Shown one piece after another: positions 9,610-18,457 of a DNA stretch of 35,439 bases. Positions within the stretch are counted from its first letter, which is position 1; each line of letters opens with the position of its first letter. The position numbers and the translations under genes are program-made. The stretch is from an uncultured Planctomycetaceae bacterium (lineage in GTDB: Bacteria > Planctomycetota > Planctomycetia > Planctomycetales > Planctomycetaceae). The notes below the pieces were generated by a model, which made no database searches, was not told where the DNA came from, and was given only the letters and a program-made list of their open reading frames with translations. Where the stretch lies: contig CAIOKE010000277.1 of assembly GCA_903858815.1 (NCBI GenBank), forward strand, positions 1 through 35,439, in the 5' to 3' direction.

Positions 9610-9828
9610 ATGCGATTTGGGCTTCTGGCACGTCGAGGTGGTTTTTTTGGCGAGTTGATCAGCTGGATGATTCGGGTGGTGATTTATGACATCTGCATCA
9701 CGACGATTTCGGAAGTGCTGGGTGTTCCTCGGTTCGTGGCTTTGCTGATTTTCCTTGGAATTCTGGCAGCGATTTCCTTTGCCGGCTATTACGTGAAGCA
9801 GCGGAATGCATCGGGGTTTGAGGATTGA
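9610..9828 (+). CDS. Small membrane protein, unknown function
   Basis: 72 aa. There are two hydrophobic segments: about residues 17-36 (ISWMIRVVIYDICITTI) and 44-62 (VALLIFLGILAAISFAGYYV), with a positively charged start (MRFGLLARRGG). An AGAGG box lies about 9 nt before the ATG. I do not recognise a family. It is followed 49 bp later by the AIM24-like gene on the same strand and probably heads that transcript. It could be a membrane accessory of the M48 protease or AIM24-like protein, which is inference only. Confidence 0.7.
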   Translation: MRFGLLARRGGFFGELISWMIRVVIYDICITTISEVLGVPRFVALLIFLGILAAISFAGYYVKQRNASGFED

Positions 9829-9877
9829 CCTCGGGGGTGATCAGTAACCTGGTGAGCTGCCGGCCGGAGAGTGGGGA

Positions 9878-10567
9878 ATGAACTTCCAGATTCAGAATGC
9901 TCCGGCGTTCAGTGTGATTGAATTTCAGCTGAGTGCCGGCGAGGCCGTTGTGGCACAGCCGGACAGCATGATTTCGATGACATCAGGGATGCGCATTCGT
10001 GCTGCGACCGGGAATGGTGAGCCTGGACGTGGCTGGGGTTCAGGTTTCCGAAGTCTGCTGGGGGGCGAATCATTTTTTCGGGCTGTGTTTGAGGCCAGTC
10101 GTGACGAGCAGGCATTACTGCTGGCGCCGGACAGTTATGGCGAGATCCTGGCAGTTTCGTTGGCAGCTGGTGAGCGATTATATCTGACGCGCGGCGCCTA
10201 TCTGGCACATACAGGTGGTTGTCAGCTGGACGTGCGATATGGCGGGATGAAGGGAGTGATGTCGAAGACGGGTCTGTTTCTGCTGCAGATTTCCGGACCG
10301 GGGACATTGTTCTGTCAGACCTATGGTGCGATTCGCGAGCGTGTGCTGGGTGAGGGTGAGCGATTTCTGGTGGATAATCGCTATGTCGTCGCGTTTGCGG
10401 ATACTCTGAGTTACGAGTTGGTGCGTTCGAGTCGCAGGCTGACGGATGCCTTTTTTTCCGGCGAAGGGTTCATCAATCGATTCACGGGTCCGGGTCGTCT
10501 GGTTTATCAGACGCGGGTGCGTCCCGGGGTGGGCATGCTGCGTTATCTGTTTAATGCGGTGACCTGA
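9878..10567 (+). CDS. AIM24 / TIGR00266 family protein
   Basis: 229 aa. Recognised by the family layout: an N-terminal block with AGEAVVAQPDSMISMTSGMRI, a glycine-rich middle including a LLGGESFFRAVFEA segment, and a repeated beta-sandwich pattern ending with FFSGEGFINRFTGPGRLVYQTR. The fold resembles tryptophan RNA-binding attenuator-like beta rolls. In yeast the relative AIM24 is mitochondrial; in bacteria the role is unclear, though it is often encoded beside membrane or stress proteins. The next gene, an M48 protease, starts 3 nt after the stop, so translational coupling is likely. Confidence 0.88.
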   Translation: MNFQIQNAPAFSVIEFQLSAGEAVVAQPDSMISMTSGMRIRAATGNGEPGRGWGSGFRSLLGGESFFRAVFEASRDEQALLLAPDSYGEILAVSLAAGERLYLTRGAYLAHTGGCQLDVRYGGMKGVMSKTGLFLLQISGPGTLFCQTYGAIRERVLGEGERFLVDNRYVVAFADTLSYELVRSSRRLTDAFFSGEGFINRFTGPGRLVYQTRVRPGVGMLRYLFNAVT

Positions 10568-10570
10568 GCG

Positions 10571-11842
10571 ATGGTCACAAGTCCGGGTATTCCGCGGCGT
10601 GAAGATTTGCTGACACAGTATCGTCAGGCAAGGCGTCTGGCGACCTGCTGGATTGGCGTGCAGGTCGTGTTGAGTTTGACGGCTGCGTTGCTGATTGACT
10701 GGTTGCAGGTGTTGCAGTCGCCACTGGTGACGACAGTGGTGGTGGCAGCGCTGGTGAGTGGTGAGTTGTTTTCTGTACTGAGGCTGGCAGCGGTTCAGAA
10801 GGTTGAGATTGGGCGTCTGAAGGAGACGACTCGATTTGGGGTTTATGACCGTCATCGGCTGCGTGAGCTGGTGGACGCCGTGCTGGATCGAATGGAGGTT
10901 CCGCTGCCGGGTCCGCAGGTGTATGTGACCGCGGATCGGACAGTGAATGCTGCGGCGCTGCGTCTGGGGATCAGCGGGCTGCTGCCGCGGATGAATGGAA
11001 TCTACCTGCATCGGCAGGTGCTGCATCGACTGAATCCGGCAGAGCTGCAGGATCTGATTGCTCATGAGCTGGGACATTATTATCGCTATCCGCAGGTGCT
11101 GCATCGTTTTACGGAGGTGGGTCTTGTTCTGGGTGTGCTGGCAGGTCTGGCGGCGCTGCAGAATTTTGATCTGGAAAGTTATCTGAGTCTGCTGGCGATC
11201 GTGGGCTGTGGCTGGGCGATTCGCTCTGTGACAGGGTTCCTGCAGTCATCGCCCTCGGTGGCGATCGAGTATCTGTGTGATGAGCTGGGTGCTGAGATGC
11301 ACGGTGTTGTGACATCGGTGAATGGCTTGTTGAAGGTGGGGGCGGATTCTGAGCTGCAGCTGGCGCTGCAGCAGCAGGAGTTGGGTAATCGGCGGTATGG
11401 GAATCTGCGTGCTGAGGAGATTGTGGAATCGATCAGTACGGCGATCCCATATGGGCACAGCAGTCGTGAGCAGATACAGCAGGTGGTAACGGATTCGCTG
11501 AAGCGGCGCGCGCAGCAGAAGCGTGGGTTATCGCTGGGTGGATTTCTGGCGCATGCGTGGTGGGGCGAAGAGAACCTGGCGGTGGACGAGCTGGTGGCTG
11601 ATCTGGGGAAGCTGCAGCAGCTGCCGCGTCTGGACTGGGAGTCGCTGCTGGAGCGTCCCGGTGAGATAGCTCTGGATGAGTCGGGCGTGCGGGCACTGGC
11701 GGAGCTGCTGGAGCAGCGTCCGGATCTGCTGTTGTTTCGGCTTCCGGAGGAGCTGGATTCTGTGCAGCTGAGTCATCCCTCATTTCGGCGTCGGATTCTG
11801 TATCTGTGGAAGAACCGTGAGTCGATTGAGGCGGCGTGTTGA
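10571..11842 (+). CDS. M48 family (Ste24/HtpX-like) membrane metallopeptidase
   Basis: 423 aa. The zinc motif is HELGH at residues 165-169, and the third ligand is expected at Glu233 in EYLCDELGAEM. Hydrophobic segments flank the catalytic part: about residues 25-45 (CWIGVQVVLSLTAALLIDW), about 52-68, and around 180-210. HtpX/Ste24-type proteases cut membrane or misfolded proteins at the cytoplasmic face. The C-terminal half, after about residue 290, is a helical extension with no match I recognise. The gene follows the AIM24-like stop by 3 nt and its own stop overlaps the possible early GTG start of the SNF2 gene, so all are likely in one operon. Confidence 0.9.
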   Translation: MVTSPGIPRREDLLTQYRQARRLATCWIGVQVVLSLTAALLIDWLQVLQSPLVTTVVVAALVSGELFSVLRLAAVQKVEIGRLKETTRFGVYDRHRLRELVDAVLDRMEVPLPGPQVYVTADRTVNAAALRLGISGLLPRMNGIYLHRQVLHRLNPAELQDLIAHELGHYYRYPQVLHRFTEVGLVLGVLAGLAALQNFDLESYLSLLAIVGCGWAIRSVTGFLQSSPSVAIEYLCDELGAEMHGVVTSVNGLLKVGADSELQLALQQQELGNRRYGNLRAEEIVESISTAIPYGHSSREQIQQVVTDSLKRRAQQKRGLSLGGFLAHAWWGEENLAVDELVADLGKLQQLPRLDWESLLERPGEIALDESGVRALAELLEQRPDLLLFRLPEELDSVQLSHPSFRRRILYLWKNRESIEAAC

Positions 11843-11898
11843 GTGAGGGCCGGTGTGAGGCTGGAGTCCGGAAGCAGCGGGGAGCGAGTGCAGCGTTC

Positions 11899-14619
11899 AT
11901 GTCAGACACGACTTTTGCGATTGCGATCAGCCCGGACGGCCGTTTGCGACTGAGCAGCGAAGAGGGCCTCGGAGGGGAACGCGTTTCCAGCGAGCAGTTT
12001 GAGCGTTTGCGCAGCGAGCTGCTGCGTTCGAATGCGGCTGGTCTGGTGGATCTGTCGTCGGTTGAGTGGCCGTCTGTGTTACCGGCCTCGTTGTCGTTCT
12101 GGCGTGACTTTGTGCGTCAGTTTTTCCGGACGTTGTGTCATGCAGATGTGCTGCCGGGCATGGGTTGGGCTGATTTGCCGAGTCCTGAGCAGTCAGAGTT
12201 GCAGGAGCTTGTCAGGGCAGCTCCGCCGATGACCGGGCTGGAGTATCTGTCGAGCAGTTTACTGGAGCGGTTGTGGGGTGAGTTGTGTGAGTATTCAGCG
12301 GAGAGTGCAGAGCTGGAGCGAGGTGGTCCGCAGGCGTGGTTGCGGCGACTGAATCCGCTGGCACATCTGGTGGGTCGAGTGACATTTCATCTGGCGGAGA
12401 ACAAGCGTGATGCGGAGCGTCCGTTTGCGTTTCTGGCAACGTATTCGCATCGCGTGTCGGCACAGGCGAAGCCGGTGCATCGGCCACTGGCTGAGGCATT
12501 GAAGCAGTCGGTGGCGGAGGGTGATGGTGGTCAGCTGGAGCGATTACTGGAACCGGTCCGTCGTGCGGCGAGTGAATCCGGTCTGGTGTCTGAGCTATTG
12601 CGGTCGAAGCGTCTGTTTGCTCCCCAGGCGTGGACTGCTGCGGAGGCATATCAGTTTCTGCAGCAATCGGGGGTGATGGAATCGGCGGGAGTGGTGATTC
12701 GCCTGCCGAACTGGTGGGCAGCGCGTCGGCGTACGCGGCCACAGGTGCAGGTGAAGATTGGTAACACTGCACCATCTCAGGTGGGTCTGGAAAGTCTGCT
12801 GGATTTTCAGCCGGAGGTGGTGATTGACGGCCAGAGTTTATCGAAGTCTGAGCTGGAGCAGCTGATGCGGGGTGCAGAGGGGCTGCAGTTGATTCGAGGC
12901 AGCTGGGTGGAAGTGGATCAGGAGCGGATTCGGGAGGCATTGAATCACTGGAAGAAGGTGCGGGCATCGCATCCGGATGGGCTGGAGCTGGTGCAGGGGA
13001 TGCGTCTGCTGGCGGGAGCGACGATTTCGAGTGAGGAGCAGTCGCTGGGTGGTTCTCTCGAGTGGACTCGATTTGAGGCTGGCAGCTGGCTGCGTGAGAC
13101 GCTGCAGCGGATGCGATCGCCGGACGGTGTGCTGGGGTGTCAGCCGGGGCGTGATCTGCAGGCCACGCTGCGTCCGTATCAGGTCCGCGGGGTACAGTGG
13201 CTGTGGTTCATGACAGAGCTGGGTCTGGGGGCCTGTCTGGCGGACGACATGGGTCTGGGCAAGACGATCCAGATTCTGGATCTGCTGTTGCAGCGGAAGC
13301 GTCAGTCGGGTGAGCATCGGCGTATTCCGAGTCTGCTGATCGTGCCGGCTTCGCTGCTGGGTAACTGGCGTCAGGAGGCCGCGCGGTTTGCACCGAGTCT
13401 GCGGGTGTGTGTGGTGCATGGATCAGAGATGACGGCGGAGGAACAGGAGCGTCGGTCAAAGGATCCGGGGTCGGGTTTTGCAGATTGTGATCTGGTTGTG
13501 ATCAGTTATGGGATGGTGCGTCGGCAGGCGTGGCTGAAGCAGGTGCGATGGTCCTTGATTATTCTGGACGAGGCCCAGGCGATCAAGAATTCGGAGACTG
13601 CGCAGACGAAGGCTGTGAAGAGTCTGAAATCTGAGCGGCGACTGGTCATGACGGGGACACCGATTGAGAATCATGTGGGTGAGTTATGGTCGTTGTTTGA
13701 TTTCTGTTCGCCGGGTTTGCTGGGTGGAGTAACGGAATTTCGGCGGTATCTGAAGCGGCTGAGTGAACAGGGTGATGGTCAGGCTTACGCGGGGCTGCGT
13801 CGTCTGGTGCAGCCGTACATTCTGCGTCGTCAGAAGACGGATCCGGAGATTTCGCGGGATCTGCCTGAGAAGATTGAGATGCGTGCAGAGTGTGGTCTGA
13901 CGGCTCAGCAGGCATCGCTGTATGCGGGAGTGGTGCAGGATCTGAAGCGGCAGTTGAAGCAGGTGGACGGAATCCAGCGTCGTGGGTTGGTGTTGTCAAC
14001 ACTGTTGCGATTCAAGCAGATCTGCAATCATCCCGCGCAGTTTCTGGAGTCCGGGGAGTATTTACCGGAGCAGAGTGCCAAGTTTGAACGGCTGCGACAG
14101 TTGTGTGAGCCGATCCGAGCGCGGCAGGAGAAGGTGCTGGTGTTTACTCAGTTTCAGTCAATGTGTGAACCGCTGGCGGAATTCCTGAGAGAGGTGTTTG
14201 GCCAGTCGGGGCTGGTGCTGCATGGTGGCACTGCAGTGAAGCGTCGCAGTGAACTGGTGAAAGAGTTCCAGGGTGATGTGACCAAACCGTTTTTCGTGAT
14301 TTCGCTGAAGGCTGGTGGCAGCGGTCTGAATCTGACGGCGGCTTCGCATGTGGTGCATTTTGATCGCTGGTGGAACCCGGCGGTGGAAAATCAGGCGACG
14401 GACCGAGCGTTTCGAATTGGTCAGCAGAGAAATGTGCTGGTGCACAAGTTTGTTTGTCGCGGTACGGTTGAGGAGCGGATCGACGAGATGATCAGTGACA
14501 AGCGGCAGCTGGCATCGCAGATTCTGGATGGTGAGGGTGCGGTGAAGCTGACCGAGATGAAGGATGATGAGCTATTGAAATTTGTGTCGCTGGATCTGGA
14601 GCGAGCTGCGGTAGTTTGA
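11899..14619 (+). CDS. SNF2 family (HepA-like) DEAD/DEAH-box ATPase/helicase
   Basis: 906 aa from the ATG at 11899; a GTG at 11836 overlapping the M48 stop is possible and would add 21 residues. The N-terminal ~400 residues correspond to the bacterial SNF2-associated region. The SNF2 core follows: Walker A DDMGLGKT near residues 448-455, Walker B variant DEAQAIKN near 557, motif III TGTPIENHVGELWSLFDF, and the C-terminal helicase lobe with SLKAGGSGLNLTAASHVVHFDRWWNPAVE split over motifs V and VI, ending with DRAFRIGQ near 835. It is an ATP-driven translocase on double-stranded DNA or transcription complexes. The next gene encodes a SWIM zinc-finger protein, a recurring SNF2 partner in bacteria, which supports a chromatin- or repair-like role. 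Confidence 0.95.
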   Translation: MSDTTFAIAISPDGRLRLSSEEGLGGERVSSEQFERLRSELLRSNAAGLVDLSSVEWPSVLPASLSFWRDFVRQFFRTLCHADVLPGMGWADLPSPEQSELQELVRAAPPMTGLEYLSSSLLERLWGELCEYSAESAELERGGPQAWLRRLNPLAHLVGRVTFHLAENKRDAERPFAFLATYSHRVSAQAKPVHRPLAEALKQSVAEGDGGQLERLLEPVRRAASESGLVSELLRSKRLFAPQAWTAAEAYQFLQQSGVMESAGVVIRLPNWWAARRRTRPQVQVKIGNTAPSQVGLESLLDFQPEVVIDGQSLSKSELEQLMRGAEGLQLIRGSWVEVDQERIREALNHWKKVRASHPDGLELVQGMRLLAGATISSEEQSLGGSLEWTRFEAGSWLRETLQRMRSPDGVLGCQPGRDLQATLRPYQVRGVQWLWFMTELGLGACLADDMGLGKTIQILDLLLQRKRQSGEHRRIPSLLIVPASLLGNWRQEAARFAPSLRVCVVHGSEMTAEEQERRSKDPGSGFADCDLVVISYGMVRRQAWLKQVRWSLIILDEAQAIKNSETAQTKAVKSLKSERRLVMTGTPIENHVGELWSLFDFCSPGLLGGVTEFRRYLKRLSEQGDGQAYAGLRRLVQPYILRRQKTDPEISRDLPEKIEMRAECGLTAQQASLYAGVVQDLKRQLKQVDGIQRRGLVLSTLLRFKQICNHPAQFLESGEYLPEQSAKFERLRQLCEPIRARQEKVLVFTQFQSMCEPLAEFLREVFGQSGLVLHGGTAVKRRSELVKEFQGDVTKPFFVISLKAGGSGLNLTAASHVVHFDRWWNPAVENQATDRAFRIGQQRNVLVHKFVCRGTVEERIDEMISDKRQLASQILDGEGAVKLTEMKDDELLKFVSLDLERAAVV

Positions 14620-14653
14620 GCAGGTATTGCTGATTCAGAAAGGAGAGAGTGTG

Positions 14654-15733
14654 GTGTCGCGGTATGACCGAGGGCGTGATTACTGGGGGCGTGGTGGCTG
14701 GGGGCCTTACGTATCAGTGGCTGAAAAGAAGGAGCTGGGTCGAAAAGCGGCGGCGGCGCTGGCAAAGAAGGAGAATCGTGAACCCTGTCCGGTGCAGGCC
14801 CTGGGGCGTGATCTGGCGAAGACGTTCTGGGGGAAGAAGTGGTGTGAGAATCTGAATCGGTACAGTTCGATCGCCAATCGTCTGCCGCGGGGGGCGACGT
14901 ATGTGCGGAACGGTTCGGTGGCGGATCTGGTGATTGAGAGTGGGCGAGTGCGGGCGATCGTGGGTGGCAGTGAGGCCTACACGGTGACGATCAAAATCGG
15001 CACTTTGAACAGCAGTAAGTGGCAGTCGATTCTGACGGACTGTGCCAGCGGTATTGAGACGCTGCTTGAGCTGCTGCAGGGGCGTTTCAGTACGCAGGTG
15101 ATGACTCGACTGACGCAGGAGAAGGGAGGTTTGTTTCCGGAAAAGGGTGAGATCTCGATGAAGTGCAGCTGCCCCGACTCGGCCGGGGTCTGCAAGCATA
15201 TTGCGGCAGTGTTTTATGGTGTCGCGGTGCGTCTGGATCAACAGCCTGAATTGTTGTTTCGGCTGCGGAATGTGGATCATCTGGAGTTGATTGGTCGAGC
15301 TGGCACGGCAGCTGCTTTGGATGAGGCGCTTGGTATTCCGGCGCAAGCGGAGTTTGCGGGCGAAGATTTGAGCGGGATTTTCGGAATTGATCTGGAGCTG
15401 GCTGGTGCGGGTGATTCAGTCAAAGCGTCTGAATCGAAAGTCAGCCGGAAAACAGCAAAGAAGTCGGTAAAAAAGCCGGCAGACAAGGCTGTGGAAAAGG
15501 AGGTCAGACAGGCCAGTCGTGCGGGCACCACGAAAGCTGCAAAAAAAGTGGTCAAAAAGACCGCAAAAAGGGCTGCAGAGCAGGCTGTGATCACGGCGGT
15601 CAGGAACGCGGTGAAAAAGTCTGCAAAGAAAGTTGTGAAAAAGGCTGTGAAGAAAACCGTCAAAAAGGCTGTTCAGGATGTTGGGCAGAAGCCGACGGGA
15701 TCGGGTGGCAGAAAGGGGCGGACTGGTGGTTGA
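14654..15733 (+). CDS. SWIM zinc-finger protein with histone-H1-like lysine-rich tail
   Basis: 359 aa from GTG 14654, which lies 8 nt after AGGAG; GTG 14651 is an alternative. The first ~250 residues form the SWIM-associated region. The zinc motif CxCx(n)CxH appears as CSCPDSAGVCKH at about residues 171-182. From about residue 255 to the end the protein becomes a low-complexity Lys/Ala/Val tail with repeated KKxVKK and KKAVKK blocks, like histone H1 or AlgP-type tails, which would bind DNA non-specifically. The SWIM domain usually mediates DNA or protein contacts; the adjacent SNF2 ATPase (34 bp upstream) is the obvious partner. The combination looks like a DNA-tethering subunit for the SNF2 motor (inference). 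The stop overlaps the GNAT start. Confidence 0.9.
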   Translation: MSRYDRGRDYWGRGGWGPYVSVAEKKELGRKAAAALAKKENREPCPVQALGRDLAKTFWGKKWCENLNRYSSIANRLPRGATYVRNGSVADLVIESGRVRAIVGGSEAYTVTIKIGTLNSSKWQSILTDCASGIETLLELLQGRFSTQVMTRLTQEKGGLFPEKGEISMKCSCPDSAGVCKHIAAVFYGVAVRLDQQPELLFRLRNVDHLELIGRAGTAAALDEALGIPAQAEFAGEDLSGIFGIDLELAGAGDSVKASESKVSRKTAKKSVKKPADKAVEKEVRQASRAGTTKAAKKVVKKTAKRAAEQAVITAVRNAVKKSAKKVVKKAVKKTVKKAVQDVGQKPTGSGGRKGRTGG

Positions 15734-16226
15734 GTTACGGTTGGTGCAGCCAGCGGATGTGGGCGAGTTTCTGCGTGTGTCGGAGGGCAGTGGCCTGTTT
15801 CGGTCGGAGGAATTACCTGCGGTTGAGAGTATGCTGTCAGTGCATTTCGCTGCGGGTGATTCCAGTGAGCAGACCATCATGGTCAGTGAATCTGAAGGTC
15901 GCCTGACGGGAGTAGTGTGTTTTACAGAGCGACCGTTTGCGGACCGCGTGTGGGAATTGCAGATGATCGCGGTTGCGGGTGATTTGCAGGGTCGTGGCAT
16001 CGGTTCGCAGCTGCTGCGTGCAGTGGAGTGTGTGGTGCGTGATCATGGTGGACGATTGCTGTTGATTGAAACCAGTGATCAGGGCCGTTTTGAGCGGACT
16101 CGCAGGTTTTATCGTCGGCACGGTTATGACGAAGTTGCGCGGATACCGGATTACTTTTCCGATGGAGACGGCAAGGTGTCATTTGTGCTGCGGATAGCTG
16201 CAGCTGCGACGAGCGCGGGTGGGTGA
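15726..16226 (+). CDS. GNAT family N-acetyltransferase
   Basis: 166 aa from GTG 15726, which overlaps the SWIM gene stop by 8 nt and has an AAAGGGG box just upstream; an earlier in-frame start would lie inside the SWIM tail and adds no domain. The acetyl-CoA pyrophosphate loop is QGRGIGSQLL inside motif A (LQMIAVAGDLQGRG), followed by LLIETSDQGRFERTRRFYRRHGY, typical of motif B. Substrate unknown. The overlap with the lysine-rich SWIM protein invites the idea that it acetylates that tail or another cluster protein, but nothing in the sequence proves this. Confidence 0.88.
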   Translation: MVELRLVQPADVGEFLRVSEGSGLFRSEELPAVESMLSVHFAAGDSSEQTIMVSESEGRLTGVVCFTERPFADRVWELQMIAVAGDLQGRGIGSQLLRAVECVVRDHGGRLLLIETSDQGRFERTRRFYRRHGYDEVARIPDYFSDGDGKVSFVLRIAAAATSAGG

Positions 16227-16339
16227 GCTGCGGCAGAAACTGATCTGGGCAGACGCAGGCGATTTTCAGTAAATTTCCGGCAACAGCAGCTTGCGGGAGG
16301 CTGGTTTGCGGGTGTGTACTCAGGGAGGGGGAAGTTCCG

Positions 16340-17230
16340 ATGGAACTGGTATGTCCGATACTTGGTCGAGTCACTCGAGTGCGTCCGACGGCTTTTCGTT
16401 CGGGTGAGTGGCAGGTCGTACGATGTGAGGAAACGGGTTTTGTATTTTTGGCGAATCCGCCGTCGTACGAGGCTTTGACCAGTGAGCATGCGTGGGAAGT
16501 GACATCTGCGGCTGAAAAGGAGCGGCGGAAGTCGGCGGAGCCAATGCTGTCGAAGCTGTCGCTGGCAGCAGCTCGGATGAAACTGCGGCTGTTTCCTCGC
16601 CGCAATCGTTTCTTCACACTGGCGCAGCAGCTGTGTGGTGTGCTGCCGGCTGATCGGTCGATTCGCGTGCTGGACATAGGCTGTGCAGCGGCCGATCTGC
16701 TGCAGGATCTGCAGGGGCGTTTTGCGGCGGTGGGGAGGAACATTATTCCGCTGGGAATTGAGGTCTCCGCACACCTCGCTCGCCTGGCCCATGAAACATG
16801 TGCTGCGATGGGTGGTCGTGTGGTGTTTGCCAATGCGGTGGACGGTGCCGGGCAGTTTGGCGCAGAGACCGTGGATCTGGTGATTATGTCGTCATTTCTG
16901 GAGCATGAGGCCCAGCCACTGGTGCTGCTGAAGAAACTGCATCGAGTGTTGTCGGCGGATGGGATTGTGGTTCTGAAGGTCCCAAATTTTGCGTGTGTGA
17001 ATCGAGTTCTGCGAGGCGGTCGCTGGTGTGGATTCCGGTATCCTGATCACGTCAACTATTTTACTCCGAAGACCCTGCGACTACTGGCGGGCGGAGCTGG
17101 TTTCGAGGTGTCTCAGGGGATGCTGGATTGTCTGCCGACGAGCGACACGATGTATGCGGTGCTGCGGAAAGTGGCTGTTGCGAATGCAGAGTGTGTTGTC
17201 TCTGCGGGCGGACTGCGTAAGGCGGCGTAA
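16340..17230 (+). CDS. Class I SAM-dependent methyltransferase (Methyltransf_23 type)
   Basis: 296 aa. The SAM-binding motif I is VLDIGCAAADLL near residue 112, and the post-motif block is VDLVIMSSFLEHEAQP. The C-terminal PDHVNYFTPKTLRLLAGGAGFE segment is typical of methyltransferases in surface-polysaccharide loci. The start begins MELVCPILG with a short N-terminal region that retains only single cysteines. An AGGGGG box precedes the ATG. It converges on the SGNH gene with only 24 bp between stops. It could methylate a glycan of the locus; that link rests on position only. Confidence 0.86.
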   Translation: MELVCPILGRVTRVRPTAFRSGEWQVVRCEETGFVFLANPPSYEALTSEHAWEVTSAAEKERRKSAEPMLSKLSLAAARMKLRLFPRRNRFFTLAQQLCGVLPADRSIRVLDIGCAAADLLQDLQGRFAAVGRNIIPLGIEVSAHLARLAHETCAAMGGRVVFANAVDGAGQFGAETVDLVIMSSFLEHEAQPLVLLKKLHRVLSADGIVVLKVPNFACVNRVLRGGRWCGFRYPDHVNYFTPKTLRLLAGGAGFEVSQGMLDCLPTSDTMYAVLRKVAVANAECVVSAGGLRKAA

Positions 17231-17254
17231 GGTGTCTGGTGGTCGGAGGGGTGA

Positions 17255-18448
17255 TCAGGGATAGACTTCCAGTGCACTGGGTGCCGCTGCAAGGTCCCTT
17301 GTAAGCTGTGCGGTGTTGCAGCAGTCATTCAGTTTCGAGCCCTGCTGCAGCATTCTGAGCAATTGCCTGAGTGTGGCTTTCTCGCCGGCGTGGAAGCCAT
17401 CGATGGCTTCGTTGTCATCGGCTTCACAGTCGGCAAGTGCGGGGAAGCAGTGGAGTTCGTGTGGCGTGCCGCGGAACACGTCCTGCAGTGTGTCGGGCAA
17501 CACCTGCAGGTACTGATGTCGACCTGAATCCTGCAGTGCGGTGGCAACGGCATTGGCGAATGGGGGCAGGCAGGCCACAACGTGGATCTGCTGTTCTGAG
17601 CAGGTCTGCAGCAGGGCGCGGAGCTGTTCGACCGTGGCCGCATCCGGTGATTCGCCGAAGGCAAAGCGATCGCGACCGGTGGCCACTCGCTGCAGTGTGC
17701 TGGAAAACTGGAAATCGGGTGTTGCGGGATCCTGTGTGAGTCTCTGCTGAATCTGCCGACCGTAGGCGAATGAGCCGTCGGGGCGAAATCCTTTGGTGTT
17801 CTGCCACGCATTCAGTCCCCATGGCGCGTCATTTCGCTGTTGTGTGAGGCTGCTGACACTGATGCGGCCGCGGATGAGATCGAGCAGAACATCGGGCAGC
17901 AGTCGGAGTCCTGTCTGCAGGCTGAATGACGGGTTCTGTGTCCAGTGTGCAGGCGCTGTATCCATCGTCGACTGGCGCCAGTTGGAATTGAACATCCATT
18001 GATCGAGGGTGATCAGCAGAATTCGTGGTCGTTTTTCTGCAGGCAGTGTTGACAGAAATGTTCTGAAGTCGGCGACGGTGACGATGGTATATCCGGCATT
18101 CCAGAACGGGCAGTTGAACATTTCGCGGCGAAACTGGAGTACGCGTGATGATCCGAGTGCGAGGATCTGCAGTGGGGGCAGTTGCAGTATGGCCTGTCGT
18201 TTCATCCACGGATAATTCTGTTCGTTCCATGCGAATCCGATCAGGCCCTGCTGCTGCAGCAGCGATTGCTGAAGGACTGGTTCCAGGTCCCGAAAGGCTT
18301 CTCCGGAGAGTGCCAGGACTGCGACTGGCGGTGCAGTGATCAGCAGCAGTGGCAGGGCGAATAAGAGCAGTCGCAGCAGAAACAATCGCAGCTGGGTGCG
18401 ATTCTGTGCAGTGACAGTCCTGTGGAATTCCGGATCCGTATTGGCCAT
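17255..18448 (-). CDS. Membrane-anchored SGNH-hydrolase-like protein, partner of MBOAT
   Basis: 397 aa. One N-terminal transmembrane segment at about residues 20-48 (leucine-rich LRLLLFALPLLLIT). Block I of the SGNH fold appears as ILALGSSRVLQFR with the nucleophile Ser, and the C-terminal DGFH supplies the Asp-x-x-His pair of block V. Such proteins next to an MBOAT gene (AlgJ/AlgX, DltD and PatB style) complete transfer of acyl groups to extracytoplasmic glycans. The gene begins 9 nt after the MBOAT stop and is the last gene of the minus-strand operon. Overall similarity outside the catalytic blocks is not one I recognise, so the subfamily is open. Confidence 0.8.
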   Translation of the reverse strand: MANTDPEFHRTVTAQNRTQLRLFLLRLLLFALPLLLITAPPVAVLALSGEAFRDLEPVLQQSLLQQQGLIGFAWNEQNYPWMKRQAILQLPPLQILALGSSRVLQFRREMFNCPFWNAGYTIVTVADFRTFLSTLPAEKRPRILLITLDQWMFNSNWRQSTMDTAPAHWTQNPSFSLQTGLRLLPDVLLDLIRGRISVSSLTQQRNDAPWGLNAWQNTKGFRPDGSFAYGRQIQQRLTQDPATPDFQFSSTLQRVATGRDRFAFGESPDAATVEQLRALLQTCSEQQIHVVACLPPFANAVATALQDSGRHQYLQVLPDTLQDVFRGTPHELHCFPALADCEADDNEAIDGFHAGEKATLRQLLRMLQQGSKLNDCCNTAQLTRDLAAAPSALEVYP

Positions 18449-18457
18449 GGGTGTGGA

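Noticed and set aside
10178-11104. Long minus-strand open frame opposite the AIM24 and M48 genes
   Set aside because: Its product is His/Gln/Arg-rich with no family signs; it is an antisense artefact of G-rich codon use on the coding strand. The same holds for similar minus-strand frames across 12200-15350.
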